A DNA stretch of 64,000 nt from Bog-473 sp963817735 (GTDB lineage: Bacteria; Actinomycetota; Acidimicrobiia; Acidimicrobiales; RAAP-2): assembly GCA_963817735.1 (NCBI GenBank), contig CAWFPP010000001.1:248001-312000 (forward strand). The letters run 5' to 3'. The notes under the pieces were generated by a model, which searched no databases, was not told the origin of the DNA, and was given only the letters and a program-made list of their open reading frames with translations. Positions 48,825 through 58,077 of the stretch are shown here, one piece after another (positions within the stretch are counted from its first letter, which is position 1; every line of letters begins with the position of its first letter). Position numbers and translations under genes: made by a program.

Positions 48825-49915
48825 GCGCGGAAGGCGCGTCGGGCCTCCCGTCAGAGGCGTACGCCGTTGCCCTGGCGGCACTGCCGTCCATTGGTCCCGC
48901 CCGTTTGCGCACACTGCTGGCTGCGGACCCGCCCTCGGTCGCCTGGCAGCGGGCCACCGCCCGATCCGAAGTGTCGGTACGCGACGTGGAGCGCGTCTGG
49001 CGGCGGCACCAATCGCTCGGGATCGCAGTGCTCCTGGCCGGCCAACCGTCGTATCCGGGGCGCCTGGCCGACGACCCGCAGGCTCCCGCGGTGCTGTTCT
49101 GTCTCGGGGACCCGTCTGCGCTGGCCGGCGTCCCGACCGTGGCGCTGGTCGGCACCCGCGCGCCGACCCGCTACGGCATCGGCGTCGCCGCGCAGTTCGG
49201 CGCCGATCTCGCCGCCGCCGGCGTCAGCGTGGTGTCGGGTCTGGCCCTCGGTATCGACGGTGCCGCCCACGAGGGTGCCTGCGGAGCCGGCGCGCCGCCT
49301 ATCGCCGTCGTCGCCGGAGGGCTCGACCACGCTTATCCGCGCCGGCACGAGCGGCTGTGGGAAAGGGTCGCCTCGTTGGGCGTGATCGTGTCCGAGTCCC
49401 CCGCCGGGGTGGCGACGGAGAAGTGGCGCTTCCCAGTGCGCAACCGCCTCCTGGCCGCACTGAGCGACGTCGTGGTCGTGGTCGAGAGCCGCCACCAGGG
49501 AGGCTCGCGGCACACGGTCGACGCGGCCATGGATCGTGGGGTCCCCGTCGGGGCGGTGCCCGGCTCCATCCGCAGTGCCACGTCCGAGGGCACCAACGCG
49601 CTTCTCGCTGACGGAGCCTTCCCCGTGTGCTCCACCGGTGACATCCTCGTCGCTCTCACCCTTGCTGGCGCCTCCGTGGTCGTGCCGGCCGGGACCGCAG
49701 GGCGGCGGTTCGCACCGACGGCACCGACGGAACCCCCCGCATCGCCAGCGGGCGAGGACCGCCTGGTGTACGACGCCCTGAGCGCCGACCCCGCCTCCTT
49801 GGACGAGCTGGCCCGGGCAACCGGGCTCCATCTGGCCGAGCTGTGCGGGGGTCTGGAGCGCCTCGCACAGGCCGGTCTGGCCCGTGATGCCGGCGGATGG
49901 TGGGAACGAGCCTGA
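48821..49915 (+). CDS. dprA: DNA-processing protein DprA
   Basis: Loads RecA on incoming single-stranded DNA. The 364-residue protein has an N-terminal SAM/HhH-like region, a Rossmann core (VALVGTRAPTRYG, VVSGLALGIDGAAHEGA, GGLDHAYPRRHERL, SESPAG, PVRNRLLAALSDVVVVVE) and a C-terminal winged helix (DRLVYDALSADPASLDEL). Start ATG 48821 is coupled to comM. Confidence 0.95.
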   Translation: MSAEGASGLPSEAYAVALAALPSIGPARLRTLLAADPPSVAWQRATARSEVSVRDVERVWRRHQSLGIAVLLAGQPSYPGRLADDPQAPAVLFCLGDPSALAGVPTVALVGTRAPTRYGIGVAAQFGADLAAAGVSVVSGLALGIDGAAHEGACGAGAPPIAVVAGGLDHAYPRRHERLWERVASLGVIVSESPAGVATEKWRFPVRNRLLAALSDVVVVVESRHQGGSRHTVDAAMDRGVPVGAVPGSIRSATSEGTNALLADGAFPVCSTGDILVALTLAGASVVVPAGTAGRRFAPTAPTEPPASPAGEDRLVYDALSADPASLDELARATGLHLAELCGGLERLAQAGLARDAGGWWERA

Positions 49916-49948
49916 AGTCTGGCCTGGCGCCTCCTCCGGCTGCCATTG

Positions 49949-50539
49949 ATGGTCAACGTCGCCCGACTCCGATGGGAAGCCTCCGGCGCCCTAACCTGCC
50001 TCGCCGTGGAAGGAAGGTTCCTGGAGGCCGCTGACACAGCCGGGTTGCGGACCGAGGCGGCCCGGGCCCTGCAGCAGGGTGCAGCCGCCGTGTTCCTGAG
50101 CGAGGGCGAGTTGGGCGACCCGATCGTGCTGGCGGCGGGCCTGAGTTCCTGGGTCCCCCGCTTGCTCTTGGGTGTGCGGACACACCTCAGTCCCGCCGGG
50201 CGCCACCCCGCCCTGCTGGCCCGGGACATGGCCAGCCTCGACCTCGTCTGCGGCGGGAGGAGCGTGCTCTGCTTCGCCCCCCCGTTCCTGGCGTCGCTGC
50301 CGGAGGCGGTCAGCCTCTGCCGGGCGCTGTGGCGGGCCGGGGACCTCGTCAGCGACGGCCCGTACTTTCCGGTGCGAGCGGCCGCCAACCGCGCTCGGCC
50401 GGCCGGGGAGCGCAGCCCCCGCATCGCCTTCGATTGCACCGCCGGAGACGAACTGCCGTCCTTCCTGGTCGGCGCCGCCGATCTCTTGCTCTGGCCCCTT
50501 GCTGAGGACCCCGCCGACTGCCGCCTGGAGTGCGTGTGA
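49949..50539 (+). CDS. Degenerate luciferase-like (LLM) protein
   Basis: A 196-residue protein that aligns by eye with the middle of LLM flavin/F420 monooxygenases: DPIVLAAGLSSWVPRLLLGV, PALLARDMASLDLVCGGRSV and LPEAVSLCRALWRAGDL then YFPVRAAANRARP. It is much shorter than the 280-350 residues of active enzymes and lacks the N-terminal strand and the end of the barrel, so it may be non-catalytic. The next gene starts inside its 3' end (ten-base overlap). Confidence 0.6.
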   Translation: MVNVARLRWEASGALTCLAVEGRFLEAADTAGLRTEAARALQQGAAAVFLSEGELGDPIVLAAGLSSWVPRLLLGVRTHLSPAGRHPALLARDMASLDLVCGGRSVLCFAPPFLASLPEAVSLCRALWRAGDLVSDGPYFPVRAAANRARPAGERSPRIAFDCTAGDELPSFLVGAADLLLWPLAEDPADCRLECV

Positions 50540-52662
50540 CAGATGTCACCGTGGCACGCCACGAGGTGGGCACGGCGTCCGCCACGACCGCGGTCACCGG
50601 CCGGCATCTCCCCGCCCTGAACGGCCTGCGCGGCCTGGCGGTCATCGGCGTGGTGGCGTACCACCTCCAGCTCGGGTGGGCCCAGGGTGGCTACCTCGGG
50701 GTCGACCTGTTCTTCGTCCTCTCCGGCTTCCTGATCACCACGCTCCTCTTGGAGGAGTGGGTCGACTCGGGCCGCATCAACCTGGTCGCCTTCTGGGGAC
50801 GCCGGGCCCGGCGGTTGCTGCCGGCGCTTTTCCTCGTCGTGGCGGCGCTTGCGCTGTACCTGATCTGCAACGCCCTCTTCGGCGGCCCCGGCGCCAATGG
50901 CCTCATCGACCTCTCGGGGCTGCGGGGCGATGCCATCGCCACCCTGCTCTATGTGAACAACTGGCACCTGATTTTCGCCCACCAGTCCTACTTCGCCCAG
51001 TTCTCCACCCCTTCACCGCTTCAGCACACGTGGTCGCTGGCGATCGAGGAGCAGTTCTATCTCGTCTGGCCGCCGCTGCTGCTGGTGTTGTTGCGCTACG
51101 GGCGACGCGGCTGGCGCCGGGTCGGCGTGACCGTGACCGTCGCGCTGGGAGTGGGCTCCTCGGTGCTGATGGCGGTGCTGTTCCACCCCGGAGTAGATCC
51201 CTCGCGCATCTACTACGGGACCGACACGCGCCTGTTCGACCTCATGGCCGGAGCGACCATCGCGTTCCTGGCGGCAGCGCGACCTCAGCCAAAGGCGCAG
51301 GCGCGTCGTACGCTCCACTGGGTCGGCCCTGCCGCGGCCGTCGTCCTCGCGGTGTTCTGGGTGCGCGCGGGCACGCCCGGTGGCCTGCCGACCGATTTCA
51401 TGTTCAAAGGCGGCTTCCTGCTCTGCGCCTTGCTCGCCGCGCTGGTCGTGGCGGACGCCCGCCTCATTGAGCCCGGGTGGTTTGCCCGGGGGCTGACCTG
51501 GAGGCCGCTGCACTTCATCGGCACCATCTCCTACGGAATCTACCTGTGGCACTGGCCGGTGATCGTCTACATCAACGGCGCCCGGACCGGCCTGTCGACG
51601 TGGCCCCTGGACCTCCTCCGGGTGGCCGTCACGCTGGCCGTCTCGACCGCGAGCTACTACCTGGTCGAGCGACCGATCCGGCTGGCGAAGCCGCGCGGCG
51701 GCGTCCGCCTGTGGGCGCCGGTGGCCGGCGTCGTCACGGCGGGGGTGATCGTGTTCGCCACCATCCCGGCCGTCGCCGATCCCTCCACCGTCGTGGGGAC
51801 GACGCACCTCGCCGCCAAGGGGTCGGTGCAGACCGTGCCGGGTGCGGGGGGGTACGAGGGCCAGCGACCGATCCGGCTCGCACCGGCGCCGTCCCCCGCC
51901 GACCCGTTGCGCGTCTTGATCCTGGGGGACTCGGTCATGCACGACGCCTCATACGGCATCACCGCGTCGCTGCAGGCCACCGGTGAGGCAACGGTCGCCA
52001 CGCGTACGATCGACGGCTTCGGGCTCACGACGGCGGCGGACTGGCACACCTCCATCCCCAGCCTGATCCGCCAGACCCAGGCCCAGCTCATCGTGGCCTC
52101 GTGGAGCTGGGACCAGTACGGGCCAACGACACCCAATGCGCTGCACCAGCCGGTCCAGTACACCGACCTGCTGCGCCGGGCCGTCGCCACCATGCTGGCG
52201 CCCGGCGACGGCGTGGAGGGCGTCATCTTCACTCAGTTCCCGGAATCGGGCGATCTCGCCGCCTCGAACCCGGCCGACACGGCGAGCTACAACAGGGAGC
52301 GCTGGGCGGGCGTCGTCGCCTGGAACAACATCGCCGAGAAGATGGCCGCGCAGTTTCCCGGCCGGGTCATGTACTTCCCGTTGGCCGACTCCGTCCTGTT
52401 GCACGGGAAGTACTCCGCCTGGCTTCCTCCGGAGGGCGAGACGCATGCACCCAGCAGCGACTGGATACGCGTGCGCAAGCTCGACAACGTCCATCTCTGC
52501 CCGGAGGGCAGCGCCCGCTACGCCGACGCGCTGTTGGTGGACATGACGGCCGTCTTCCGGCTCGCGCCCGCGACTGGGGACTGGTCGCAGGGCAGCTGGA
52601 CCTCGGACCCGGACTTCAACAATCCGCCCGGAGCCTGCCCGGACGACCATCCGCCCGGCTAG
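50530..52662 (+). CDS. OafA-type acyltransferase with SGNH domain
   Basis: Membrane O-acyltransferase of 710 residues for surface glycans. The N-terminal acyltransferase-3 domain (about residues 25-370) has roughly ten transmembrane helices: LPALNGLRGLAVIGVVAYHL with the catalytic His, GVDLFFVLSGFLITTLLL, RRARRLLPALFL and TWSLAIEEQFYLVWP. The C-terminal extracytoplasmic SGNH hydrolase-like domain (about 455-680) shows ILGDSVMHDASYG and DNVHLCPEG for the Ser and Asp/His. GTG 50530 overlaps the LLM-like gene. It could decorate cell-wall polysaccharide. Confidence 0.92.
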   Translation: MRVTDVTVARHEVGTASATTAVTGRHLPALNGLRGLAVIGVVAYHLQLGWAQGGYLGVDLFFVLSGFLITTLLLEEWVDSGRINLVAFWGRRARRLLPALFLVVAALALYLICNALFGGPGANGLIDLSGLRGDAIATLLYVNNWHLIFAHQSYFAQFSTPSPLQHTWSLAIEEQFYLVWPPLLLVLLRYGRRGWRRVGVTVTVALGVGSSVLMAVLFHPGVDPSRIYYGTDTRLFDLMAGATIAFLAAARPQPKAQARRTLHWVGPAAAVVLAVFWVRAGTPGGLPTDFMFKGGFLLCALLAALVVADARLIEPGWFARGLTWRPLHFIGTISYGIYLWHWPVIVYINGARTGLSTWPLDLLRVAVTLAVSTASYYLVERPIRLAKPRGGVRLWAPVAGVVTAGVIVFATIPAVADPSTVVGTTHLAAKGSVQTVPGAGGYEGQRPIRLAPAPSPADPLRVLILGDSVMHDASYGITASLQATGEATVATRTIDGFGLTTAADWHTSIPSLIRQTQAQLIVASWSWDQYGPTTPNALHQPVQYTDLLRRAVATMLAPGDGVEGVIFTQFPESGDLAASNPADTASYNRERWAGVVAWNNIAEKMAAQFPGRVMYFPLADSVLLHGKYSAWLPPEGETHAPSSDWIRVRKLDNVHLCPEGSARYADALLVDMTAVFRLAPATGDWSQGSWTSDPDFNNPPGACPDDHPPG

Positions 52663-52686
52663 TTGCACGTGGCGCGCCCGGCCCGG

Positions 52687-53124
52687 TCACGAGCAGGCCG
52701 AACTGCTGATCTTCCGCTCAACCGTCGCCGCCGACTTGGCGCTGGCCCAATTGGACCCGATGTTGGCGATCACCTCGTACCAGTAGTCACCTGTGGCCAG
52801 CGCCGTGCTGGTCCACGACGTGGTCGACACGCTCGTCTGCAGCGTGTAGGTCCCCGTCGCCGAGGTGTTCGACTGGTACACGCCGTAGGTCGTCGCATGC
52901 GTGATCGCCGCCCAGCTCACCGTGACGATCTTGCTGCTGGCCGGGCCGGCGCAGGCCGATGTCGCCGTCGGTGTTGTCGGCAACGCGCCAGCGTGTGCCT
53001 CTCCCGAGTTCACCGTGGCGACGTGGACGGCCCAGTTGGCCGCGGCCCAGGCCGTGCCGGACGAGACGAGCAGGCCGAGAACTGTGGTGAGCGGGACAAC
53101 GACGAGAAGAGCGCCACGTCGCAT
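52687..53124 (-). CDS. Small secreted protein with Fn3-like domain
   Basis: A 145-residue exported protein. The signal peptide ends near AWA-AANW (residues about 1-28). The mature part begins AANWAVHVATVNSGEAHAG, then a single fibronectin-III-like sandwich (IVTVSWAAITHATTYGVYQS ... TGDYWYEVIANIG) and a Cys near the end, paired possibly with the one after TATSAC. It lies 54 bases after a second secreted-protein gene on the same strand. Their mature N-termini look related. Confidence 0.75.
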   Translation of the reverse strand: MRRGALLVVVPLTTVLGLLVSSGTAWAAANWAVHVATVNSGEAHAGALPTTPTATSACAGPASSKIVTVSWAAITHATTYGVYQSNTSATGTYTLQTSVSTTSWTSTALATGDYWYEVIANIGSNWASAKSAATVERKISSSACS

Positions 53125-53178
53125 GCGTGGGCTCTCCCCGTCGTTGTCGCTCGGTCCTCTCCGGGGCAACGAGGAGGA

Positions 53179-53799
53179 CTAGCTGGTCCAGGCGTCGGTG
53201 GCCGGGCTCGTGGTCGACGTGGCGGCGCCACCGGTCGCCGTGGTGCCGGTCAGGGACGGCATGGAGAAGAACGAGTTGGCGCACGCCGCCGGCGATGTCG
53301 TCGCCATGAGCGCGTCGCTGGTGAGAGTCACCACCAGCGGGTTGTTGGCGGCTGCGCTCGCTCCCACCGTCAACGGTGTCGTCAGGGTGTGGGAGGTGCC
53401 GCTGGTCCCCGTTGCGAAGTTCCAGGTGACGGCGCTCGTCGTCGTGGAGCAGCCGATCTGCGCCGTGCCGAGCGTGTTCGAGGTGAAGCCGCCGGCCTGG
53501 ACGGTGTTGGCCGGGAGGTTCACCGCCGTGATGGTCACGGGGAACGAGTTGGGGTTGGTGATGGTGACGACCACGTCGCCGGAGCCACCGGGGAACAGCA
53601 GGTTGCCGGCAGCCGGAGTGGCCACCGCGGTGATGCTCAGGTTGGAGATGGTGGCGGACTGGCCCTCACCGGACGAGCCGCTGTTCAGGCCCACGACCCA
53701 GTTGGTCGCCGCGTACGCCCCGGCTGCCACCAGGAGGCAGCCGCACACCGCGGACACGACCTTCATGCGGCGCGACCACCGGGCCGTCTTGGTTGTCAT
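53179..53799 (-). CDS. Secreted beta-sandwich protein (camelysin/TasA-like layout)
   Basis: A 206-residue exported protein. A basic lead (TKTARWSRR) and signal helix (MKVVSAVCGCLLVAAGAYA) precede the mature ATNWVVGLNSGSSGEGQS. The body is Thr/Ser/Val-rich with NLLFPGGSGDVVVTITNPNS, reminiscent of the PG-x-G ... N-x-G/N strand of camelysin/TasA-type surface proteins, and has two Cys. No SipW-like peptidase is nearby. ATG 53799 is tentative; ATG 53817 is also possible. Probably co-transcribed with the Fn3-like gene. Confidence 0.7.
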   Translation of the reverse strand: MTTKTARWSRRMKVVSAVCGCLLVAAGAYAATNWVVGLNSGSSGEGQSATISNLSITAVATPAAGNLLFPGGSGDVVVTITNPNSFPVTITAVNLPANTVQAGGFTSNTLGTAQIGCSTTTSAVTWNFATGTSGTSHTLTTPLTVGASAAANNPLVVTLTSDALMATTSPAACANSFFSMPSLTGTTATGGAATSTTSPATDAWTS

Positions 53800-54036
53800 T
53801 CCCTCCACGATCTCCATCCTCTCTCCGCCTCGAGGGGACGGTTCCGTACTTCGTGATCCAATGGGAGTTCGGAGGTGCCCGGAGGCGTCTTGAGGAACGT
53901 CGAGGGAATTGGACACGTACCCGAAATCGTCTGCCGCCGGGTTGTCCACAGGAGTTGGCGGCGTTCTGTTGCGCCGCTGGTCCCATGGGGGTTTTTCACG
54001 ACGAAAGGCCCTCAGCCCGGCGCGGATTTGCGCCGA

Positions 54037-54042
54037 TACCGT
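54037..54042 (+). promoter_or_regulatory. -10 element for the histidine kinase gene (leaderless)
   Basis: TACCGT, five bases before ATG 54048. The 248-base divergent gap 53800-54047 shows no other element I can name. Confidence 0.45.
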
Positions 54043-54047
54043 GAGGG

Positions 54048-55652
54048 ATGCCGCCTCCCGATCTACACGACCGCCTCACCAGTTATCTGCCGTTCGTCGT
54101 GGTGGCCGTGGCGGGTCAACTCAGCGTGGGCTGGCCACCGGGACCGAAGAATGGCGGGGCCTACCTGATCAGCTCCCTGCTGCTGGTGGTGATGCTGGTC
54201 CTCATCTTGGTCCGCCGTGGCATGGCGCCGCGGACCTTCGTCGTGGGATCGGCCCTCTACATGACGTCGGTGGCGCTGCTCATGGTGGCGTCGGGCGGCA
54301 CGGGCACCGGGGTCGGCGTGCTGCTGTTCATGCCCGTCGTGGGCGTGGCGCTCTATGGCAAGCGCTGGGAGTCGGTCGTCTGCGTCTTCTTTCTCGTGGC
54401 GGCCATCCTGGCCACGACGATCGTTTCCTCGCCGAGCTCCCTCGACGTCACGGCGTTGCTCCGCCGCCTCATCCTGTCCGCGGCCATCGGCGCCATGCTG
54501 TCCATCGCCATCCAACTCCTGCGGGGTCGGCTCGTCGAGTCGAAGACACACACCGAACGGCTGCTCCGGCACGAGGAAGCGCTCAACGCCGCCGTCCGTC
54601 AGCTCGTCCAGCTGTCGGAGCCGCCACAGATCACGGCGCTCGGCGCCGAACTCGCCATGGGCATCGCGTCTCCCCCCGGATCGGAGATCCTCCGGTCGTC
54701 GTACTTCCGGATAGAGGATGGCATGGTGATCGTCGAAGCCCAGTTCGACGATGCGGGAGCGAGCGTCAGGGGAAGTTGGCCGGTCGAAGAGCATCCCGGT
54801 CTGCGCGAGGCCGTGGCGTCGCGTCAGCCCGTGACCGCGCTCCTCGACAGGGACCACGCGGGGCCGACGCTCCGAACCGTATTCGACGCCTCAGGCATCA
54901 GGGTCGGCGCCTGGGTCCCGGTCTGCCCCGACGGCGAGCTGCACGGTGTCCTTGCCATCGCCACCGGAAGTGCCTCCATTCCGAAGGAGTGCGTCGACCG
55001 GTGCGTCGCCCTGGGCCACTTCCTGGAGCTCGCCCTCTCCAATTGGGCCGCCCACCGCACCCTGGAGCAACAGGCCACGGTGGAGGAGCGGCGACGGATC
55101 GCCCGCGAGTTGCACGACGGCCTGGCCCACGAGCTGGCGTTCATCGCCAGCAAGACGCGTGGTGCCGCGGCCGACGCCACCCCGTCCCACGACGCCCGCG
55201 CGCTGGCCGGCGCTGCCGATCGCGCCCTGGACGAGGCCCGGCGCGCCATCACCGTGCTGTCGGTCTCGCAGCCGCAGTCGCTCGACGCCGCCATCTCCCA
55301 GACCGTGGAGGACCTTGGTTCCCGCCTCGGTGTGGCCTGGGACCTCCAGCTGGCCGGCGATGTGGAGGTGCCCGGTGAGGTCACCGAGAACCTGCTGCGC
55401 ATCGTTCGCGAGGCCATCACCAACGCCGCGTGCCACGGAGCGTCGGAGCACGTCCGGGTCCGGCTCGAACGTGGTGAGCAGCTCCGGCTGGTGATCGAGG
55501 ACGATGGCTGCGGGTTCGACCCGGCTCTGCTAGGCGCGGCCGGCGGCTTCGGGCTCCAGAGCATGTACGAGCGCGCCGCCTCGGTGGGCGCCGTGTTGAG
55601 CGTCGACTCCTCGCCCGAGCACGGCACCAGCGTCGCGGTGGCTTTCCGATGA
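54048..55652 (+). CDS. NarL-type sensor histidine kinase (HisKA_3), membrane-bound
   Basis: A 534-residue sensor kinase with about five N-terminal transmembrane helices (residues 10-160). A GAF-like domain (about 190-330) follows, with VGAWVPVCPDGELHGVLAIA. The HisKA_3 dimerisation helix is RRRIARELHDGLAHELAF (phospho-His in ELHDG). The ATPase domain has the N box REAITNAACHG and G boxes EDDGCGFD and GGFGLQSM. The stop overlaps the response regulator. Stimulus unknown; the divergent secreted-protein operon is a candidate target (inference). Confidence 0.92.
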   Translation: MPPPDLHDRLTSYLPFVVVAVAGQLSVGWPPGPKNGGAYLISSLLLVVMLVLILVRRGMAPRTFVVGSALYMTSVALLMVASGGTGTGVGVLLFMPVVGVALYGKRWESVVCVFFLVAAILATTIVSSPSSLDVTALLRRLILSAAIGAMLSIAIQLLRGRLVESKTHTERLLRHEEALNAAVRQLVQLSEPPQITALGAELAMGIASPPGSEILRSSYFRIEDGMVIVEAQFDDAGASVRGSWPVEEHPGLREAVASRQPVTALLDRDHAGPTLRTVFDASGIRVGAWVPVCPDGELHGVLAIATGSASIPKECVDRCVALGHFLELALSNWAAHRTLEQQATVEERRRIARELHDGLAHELAFIASKTRGAAADATPSHDARALAGAADRALDEARRAITVLSVSQPQSLDAAISQTVEDLGSRLGVAWDLQLAGDVEVPGEVTENLLRIVREAITNAACHGASEHVRVRLERGEQLRLVIEDDGCGFDPALLGAAGGFGLQSMYERAASVGAVLSVDSSPEHGTSVAVAFR

Positions 55653-56338
55653 GCCCGCTCATCACCGTCCTGCTGGCCGACGACCACGCCCGGACGCGTG
55701 CCCTCGTCCGCGACGCGCTGGAGCGCTCCGGTGACTTCCACGTCTGCGTGGAGGCCGCCGACGCCGCCGGTGCCGTCGAGGGAGCCAAGCGCGAGCGCCC
55801 GGACGTCTGCCTGCTCGACATCAACATGCCGGGGAACGGCATCGCCGCCGCCACCCAGATCAGTGGGGCCCTGCCCGACACCTCGGTGGTCATGCTCACC
55901 GTGTCGCGCCAGGACGAGGACCTCTTCGACGCCCTGCGCGCCGGCGCGTCTGGCTATCTGCTCAAGGGCATGGACGAGGCCACCATCGGCGATGCGCTCC
56001 AGCGCGTGCTCGCCGGGGAGGCCACGCTGCCGGGGACCCTCGTGGCCAGGCTGGTCGACGAGTTCCGTGATCGTGAGCACCGCAGGGTCGCCGTGCCCGA
56101 CGGTCAGGCGGCCCGGCTCACCGGGCGCGAGTGGGACGTGCTCGAGCTCATGCGCAAGGGTGCCGACACCGCCGACATCTCCGAGCGCCTCTTCGTCTCG
56201 CCGACCACGGTACGCAGCCACGTCTCGGCCATTCTGCGCAAGCTCGGCGTGCCCACGCGTGAAGCCGCCGTCAGGCTGCTCGACGGTGCGTCCACACCGG
56301 AGCGGTACCTGCGACCCGAGGGTGGCGAACCGCGCTAG
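55649..56338 (+). CDS. NarL/FixJ-family response regulator
   Basis: A 229-residue regulator. The receiver domain has LLADDHART (acidic pocket), the phospho-acceptor Asp in VCLLDINMPGNG (about residue 57), Thr in MLTVS and Lys in GYLLKGMD. The LuxR-type helix-turn-helix is LTGREWDVLELMRKGADTAD ... VSPTTVRSHVSAILRKLGV. It overlaps the kinase gene by ATGA and is its cognate partner. Confidence 0.94.
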   Translation: MSPLITVLLADDHARTRALVRDALERSGDFHVCVEAADAAGAVEGAKRERPDVCLLDINMPGNGIAAATQISGALPDTSVVMLTVSRQDEDLFDALRAGASGYLLKGMDEATIGDALQRVLAGEATLPGTLVARLVDEFRDREHRRVAVPDGQAARLTGREWDVLELMRKGADTADISERLFVSPTTVRSHVSAILRKLGVPTREAAVRLLDGASTPERYLRPEGGEPR

Positions 56339-56361
56339 CCGGTGGCCTCCGGCGCCGGTCC

Positions 56362-56367
56362 TAAGCT
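56362..56367 (+). promoter_or_regulatory. -10 element for fumC (leaderless)
   Basis: TAAGCT, seven bases before GTG 56375. Confidence 0.55.
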
Positions 56368-56374
56368 GGCGACC

Positions 56375-57763
56375 GTGACGAAGACCCGTATCGAAAGCGA
56401 CAGCATGGGGGAGATCGAGGTCCCCGCCGACCGCTACTGGGGTGCCCAGACCCAGCGCTCCCTGCACCACTTCGACATCGGGATCGAGACGATGCCCAAG
56501 TCGCTCATCCGGGCCTTCGGCATCCTGAAGGGCGCGTCGGCCGCGGTCAACCGCGATCTGGGCAAGCTGGACGAGACCCGGGCCGGCCTGATCGAACAGG
56601 CCGCCGGCGAGGTGGCCAAGGGCGACCTCGACGACCAGTTCCCGCTACGCGTCTGGCAGACGGGTAGCGGCACACAGACCAACATGAACGCCAACGAGGT
56701 CATCTCCAACCGGGCCATCGAGCTGAGCGGCGGCGTCATGGGCTCCAAGAAGCCCGTGCATCCAAACGACGACGTCAACATGTCCCAGTCGTCGAACGAC
56801 ACGTTCCCCACCGCCATGCACATCGCGGTGGCCGAGGAGATCGTCTTTCGGTTGCTCCGCTCGGTGGCCGCGCTGCGCGACGCGTTGCAGGTCCGATCGG
56901 TTGAATTCCGGGACATCACCAAAATCGGGCGTACCCACCTCATGGACGCCGTACCGCTGACCCTGGGGCAGGAATTCTCCGGCTACGTGGCGCAGCTCAC
57001 AGCGGACATCGAGCGGATCGAGCAGACGCTCCCTGGGCTCTACGAGCTGGCGGCCGGCGGCACGGCCGTGGGCACGGGGCTGAACACGCACCCCGAGTTC
57101 GGCGAGCGGGTGGCGCGCCAGATAGCGGATGTCACTGGGCTGCCTTTCGTGACCGCGCCCAACAAATTCGCCGCGCTGGCCGCCCATGACGCGCTGGTCT
57201 TCACCCACGGTGCCCTGCGCACGCTGGCGGTGTCGTTGATGAAGATCGCCGACGACATCAGGTGGCTCGGTTCGGGACCCCGTAGTGGCCTGGGCGAGCT
57301 GGCGCTCCCGGAGAACGAGCCGGGCTCGTCCATCATGCCGGGCAAGGTGAACCCGACCCAGAGCGAAGCCATCATCATGGTGGGGATCCAGGTGCTGGGC
57401 AACGACGTGGCGGTGGCGACCGCCGGCAGCCGGGGCAATCTCGAGCTCAACGTCTGCAAACCCGTGATCGCCTACAACGTGTTGCAGTCGGTCGGCCTCA
57501 TGACGGACGCCTGCCGGGGCTTCCGCGAATTCTGCGTGGAGGGGCTGCAGCCCGATTACGAGCAGATCGACCAGCATCTCCGGAGTTCGCTCATGTTGGT
57601 GACGGCGTTGAATCCCATCATCGGCTACGACAATGCGGCGAAGGTGGCCAAGAAGGCGCACAAGGAGCGCAAGACGTTGCGGGAGGCCGCGCTGGAGCTG
57701 GAGTTGCTCACGGGGGAGGAGTTCGACGCCGCAGTGCGGCCCGAGGAGATGACGCACCCGTGA
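56375..57763 (+). CDS. fumC: Class II fumarate hydratase
   Basis: TCA-cycle enzyme interconverting fumarate and L-malate. 462 residues with the superfamily signature GSSIMPGKVNP, the WQTGSGTQTNMNANEVI region, NDDVNMSQSSNDTFPTAMH (catalytic His side) and KIGRTHLMDAVPLTLGQEF. GTG 56375 gives the standard start TKTRIESDSMGEIEVP. It is coupled to the pterin dehydratase gene (GTGA). Confidence 0.96.
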   Translation: MTKTRIESDSMGEIEVPADRYWGAQTQRSLHHFDIGIETMPKSLIRAFGILKGASAAVNRDLGKLDETRAGLIEQAAGEVAKGDLDDQFPLRVWQTGSGTQTNMNANEVISNRAIELSGGVMGSKKPVHPNDDVNMSQSSNDTFPTAMHIAVAEEIVFRLLRSVAALRDALQVRSVEFRDITKIGRTHLMDAVPLTLGQEFSGYVAQLTADIERIEQTLPGLYELAAGGTAVGTGLNTHPEFGERVARQIADVTGLPFVTAPNKFAALAAHDALVFTHGALRTLAVSLMKIADDIRWLGSGPRSGLGELALPENEPGSSIMPGKVNPTQSEAIIMVGIQVLGNDVAVATAGSRGNLELNVCKPVIAYNVLQSVGLMTDACRGFREFCVEGLQPDYEQIDQHLRSSLMLVTALNPIIGYDNAAKVAKKAHKERKTLREAALELELLTGEEFDAAVRPEEMTHP

Positions 57764-58071
57764 GCGAGGCGGTGCTCACCCAGGCCGACGTCGACGGCCA
57801 GCTCGAGGAGCAGCAGCTGCACTGGACCCGTCAGGGTGACGAGCTCGTGACGACGGTCAAGCTGCACGACTTCGCCGCCGCCCTCGCCTTCGTGAACGCG
57901 GTCGGCGCCGCCGCCGAGGCGGCCAATCACCACCCCGATATCGACATCCGGTGGAACACCGTCCGCCTGGTCCTCACCACGCACGACTCGGGTGGCATCA
58001 CGCTGCTCGACCTGGCGCTGGCTGGTGTGGTCGACCGCCTGCGCCCGGACATCCGGTCCGACGACGACTGA
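57760..58071 (+). CDS. 4a-hydroxytetrahydrobiopterin dehydratase (PCD/DCoH)
   Basis: A 103-residue protein that dehydrates 4a-hydroxypterins or serves in molybdopterin/pterin recycling. The active-site motif NHHPDIDIRWNTV and the second HDSGGIT strand are both present. No aromatic amino acid hydroxylase is nearby, so its pterin source is unknown. Start GTG 57760 overlaps the fumC stop. Confidence 0.92.
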   Translation: MSEAVLTQADVDGQLEEQQLHWTRQGDELVTTVKLHDFAAALAFVNAVGAAAEAANHHPDIDIRWNTVRLVLTTHDSGGITLLDLALAGVVDRLRPDIRSDDD

Positions 58072-58077
58072 CGTCAG

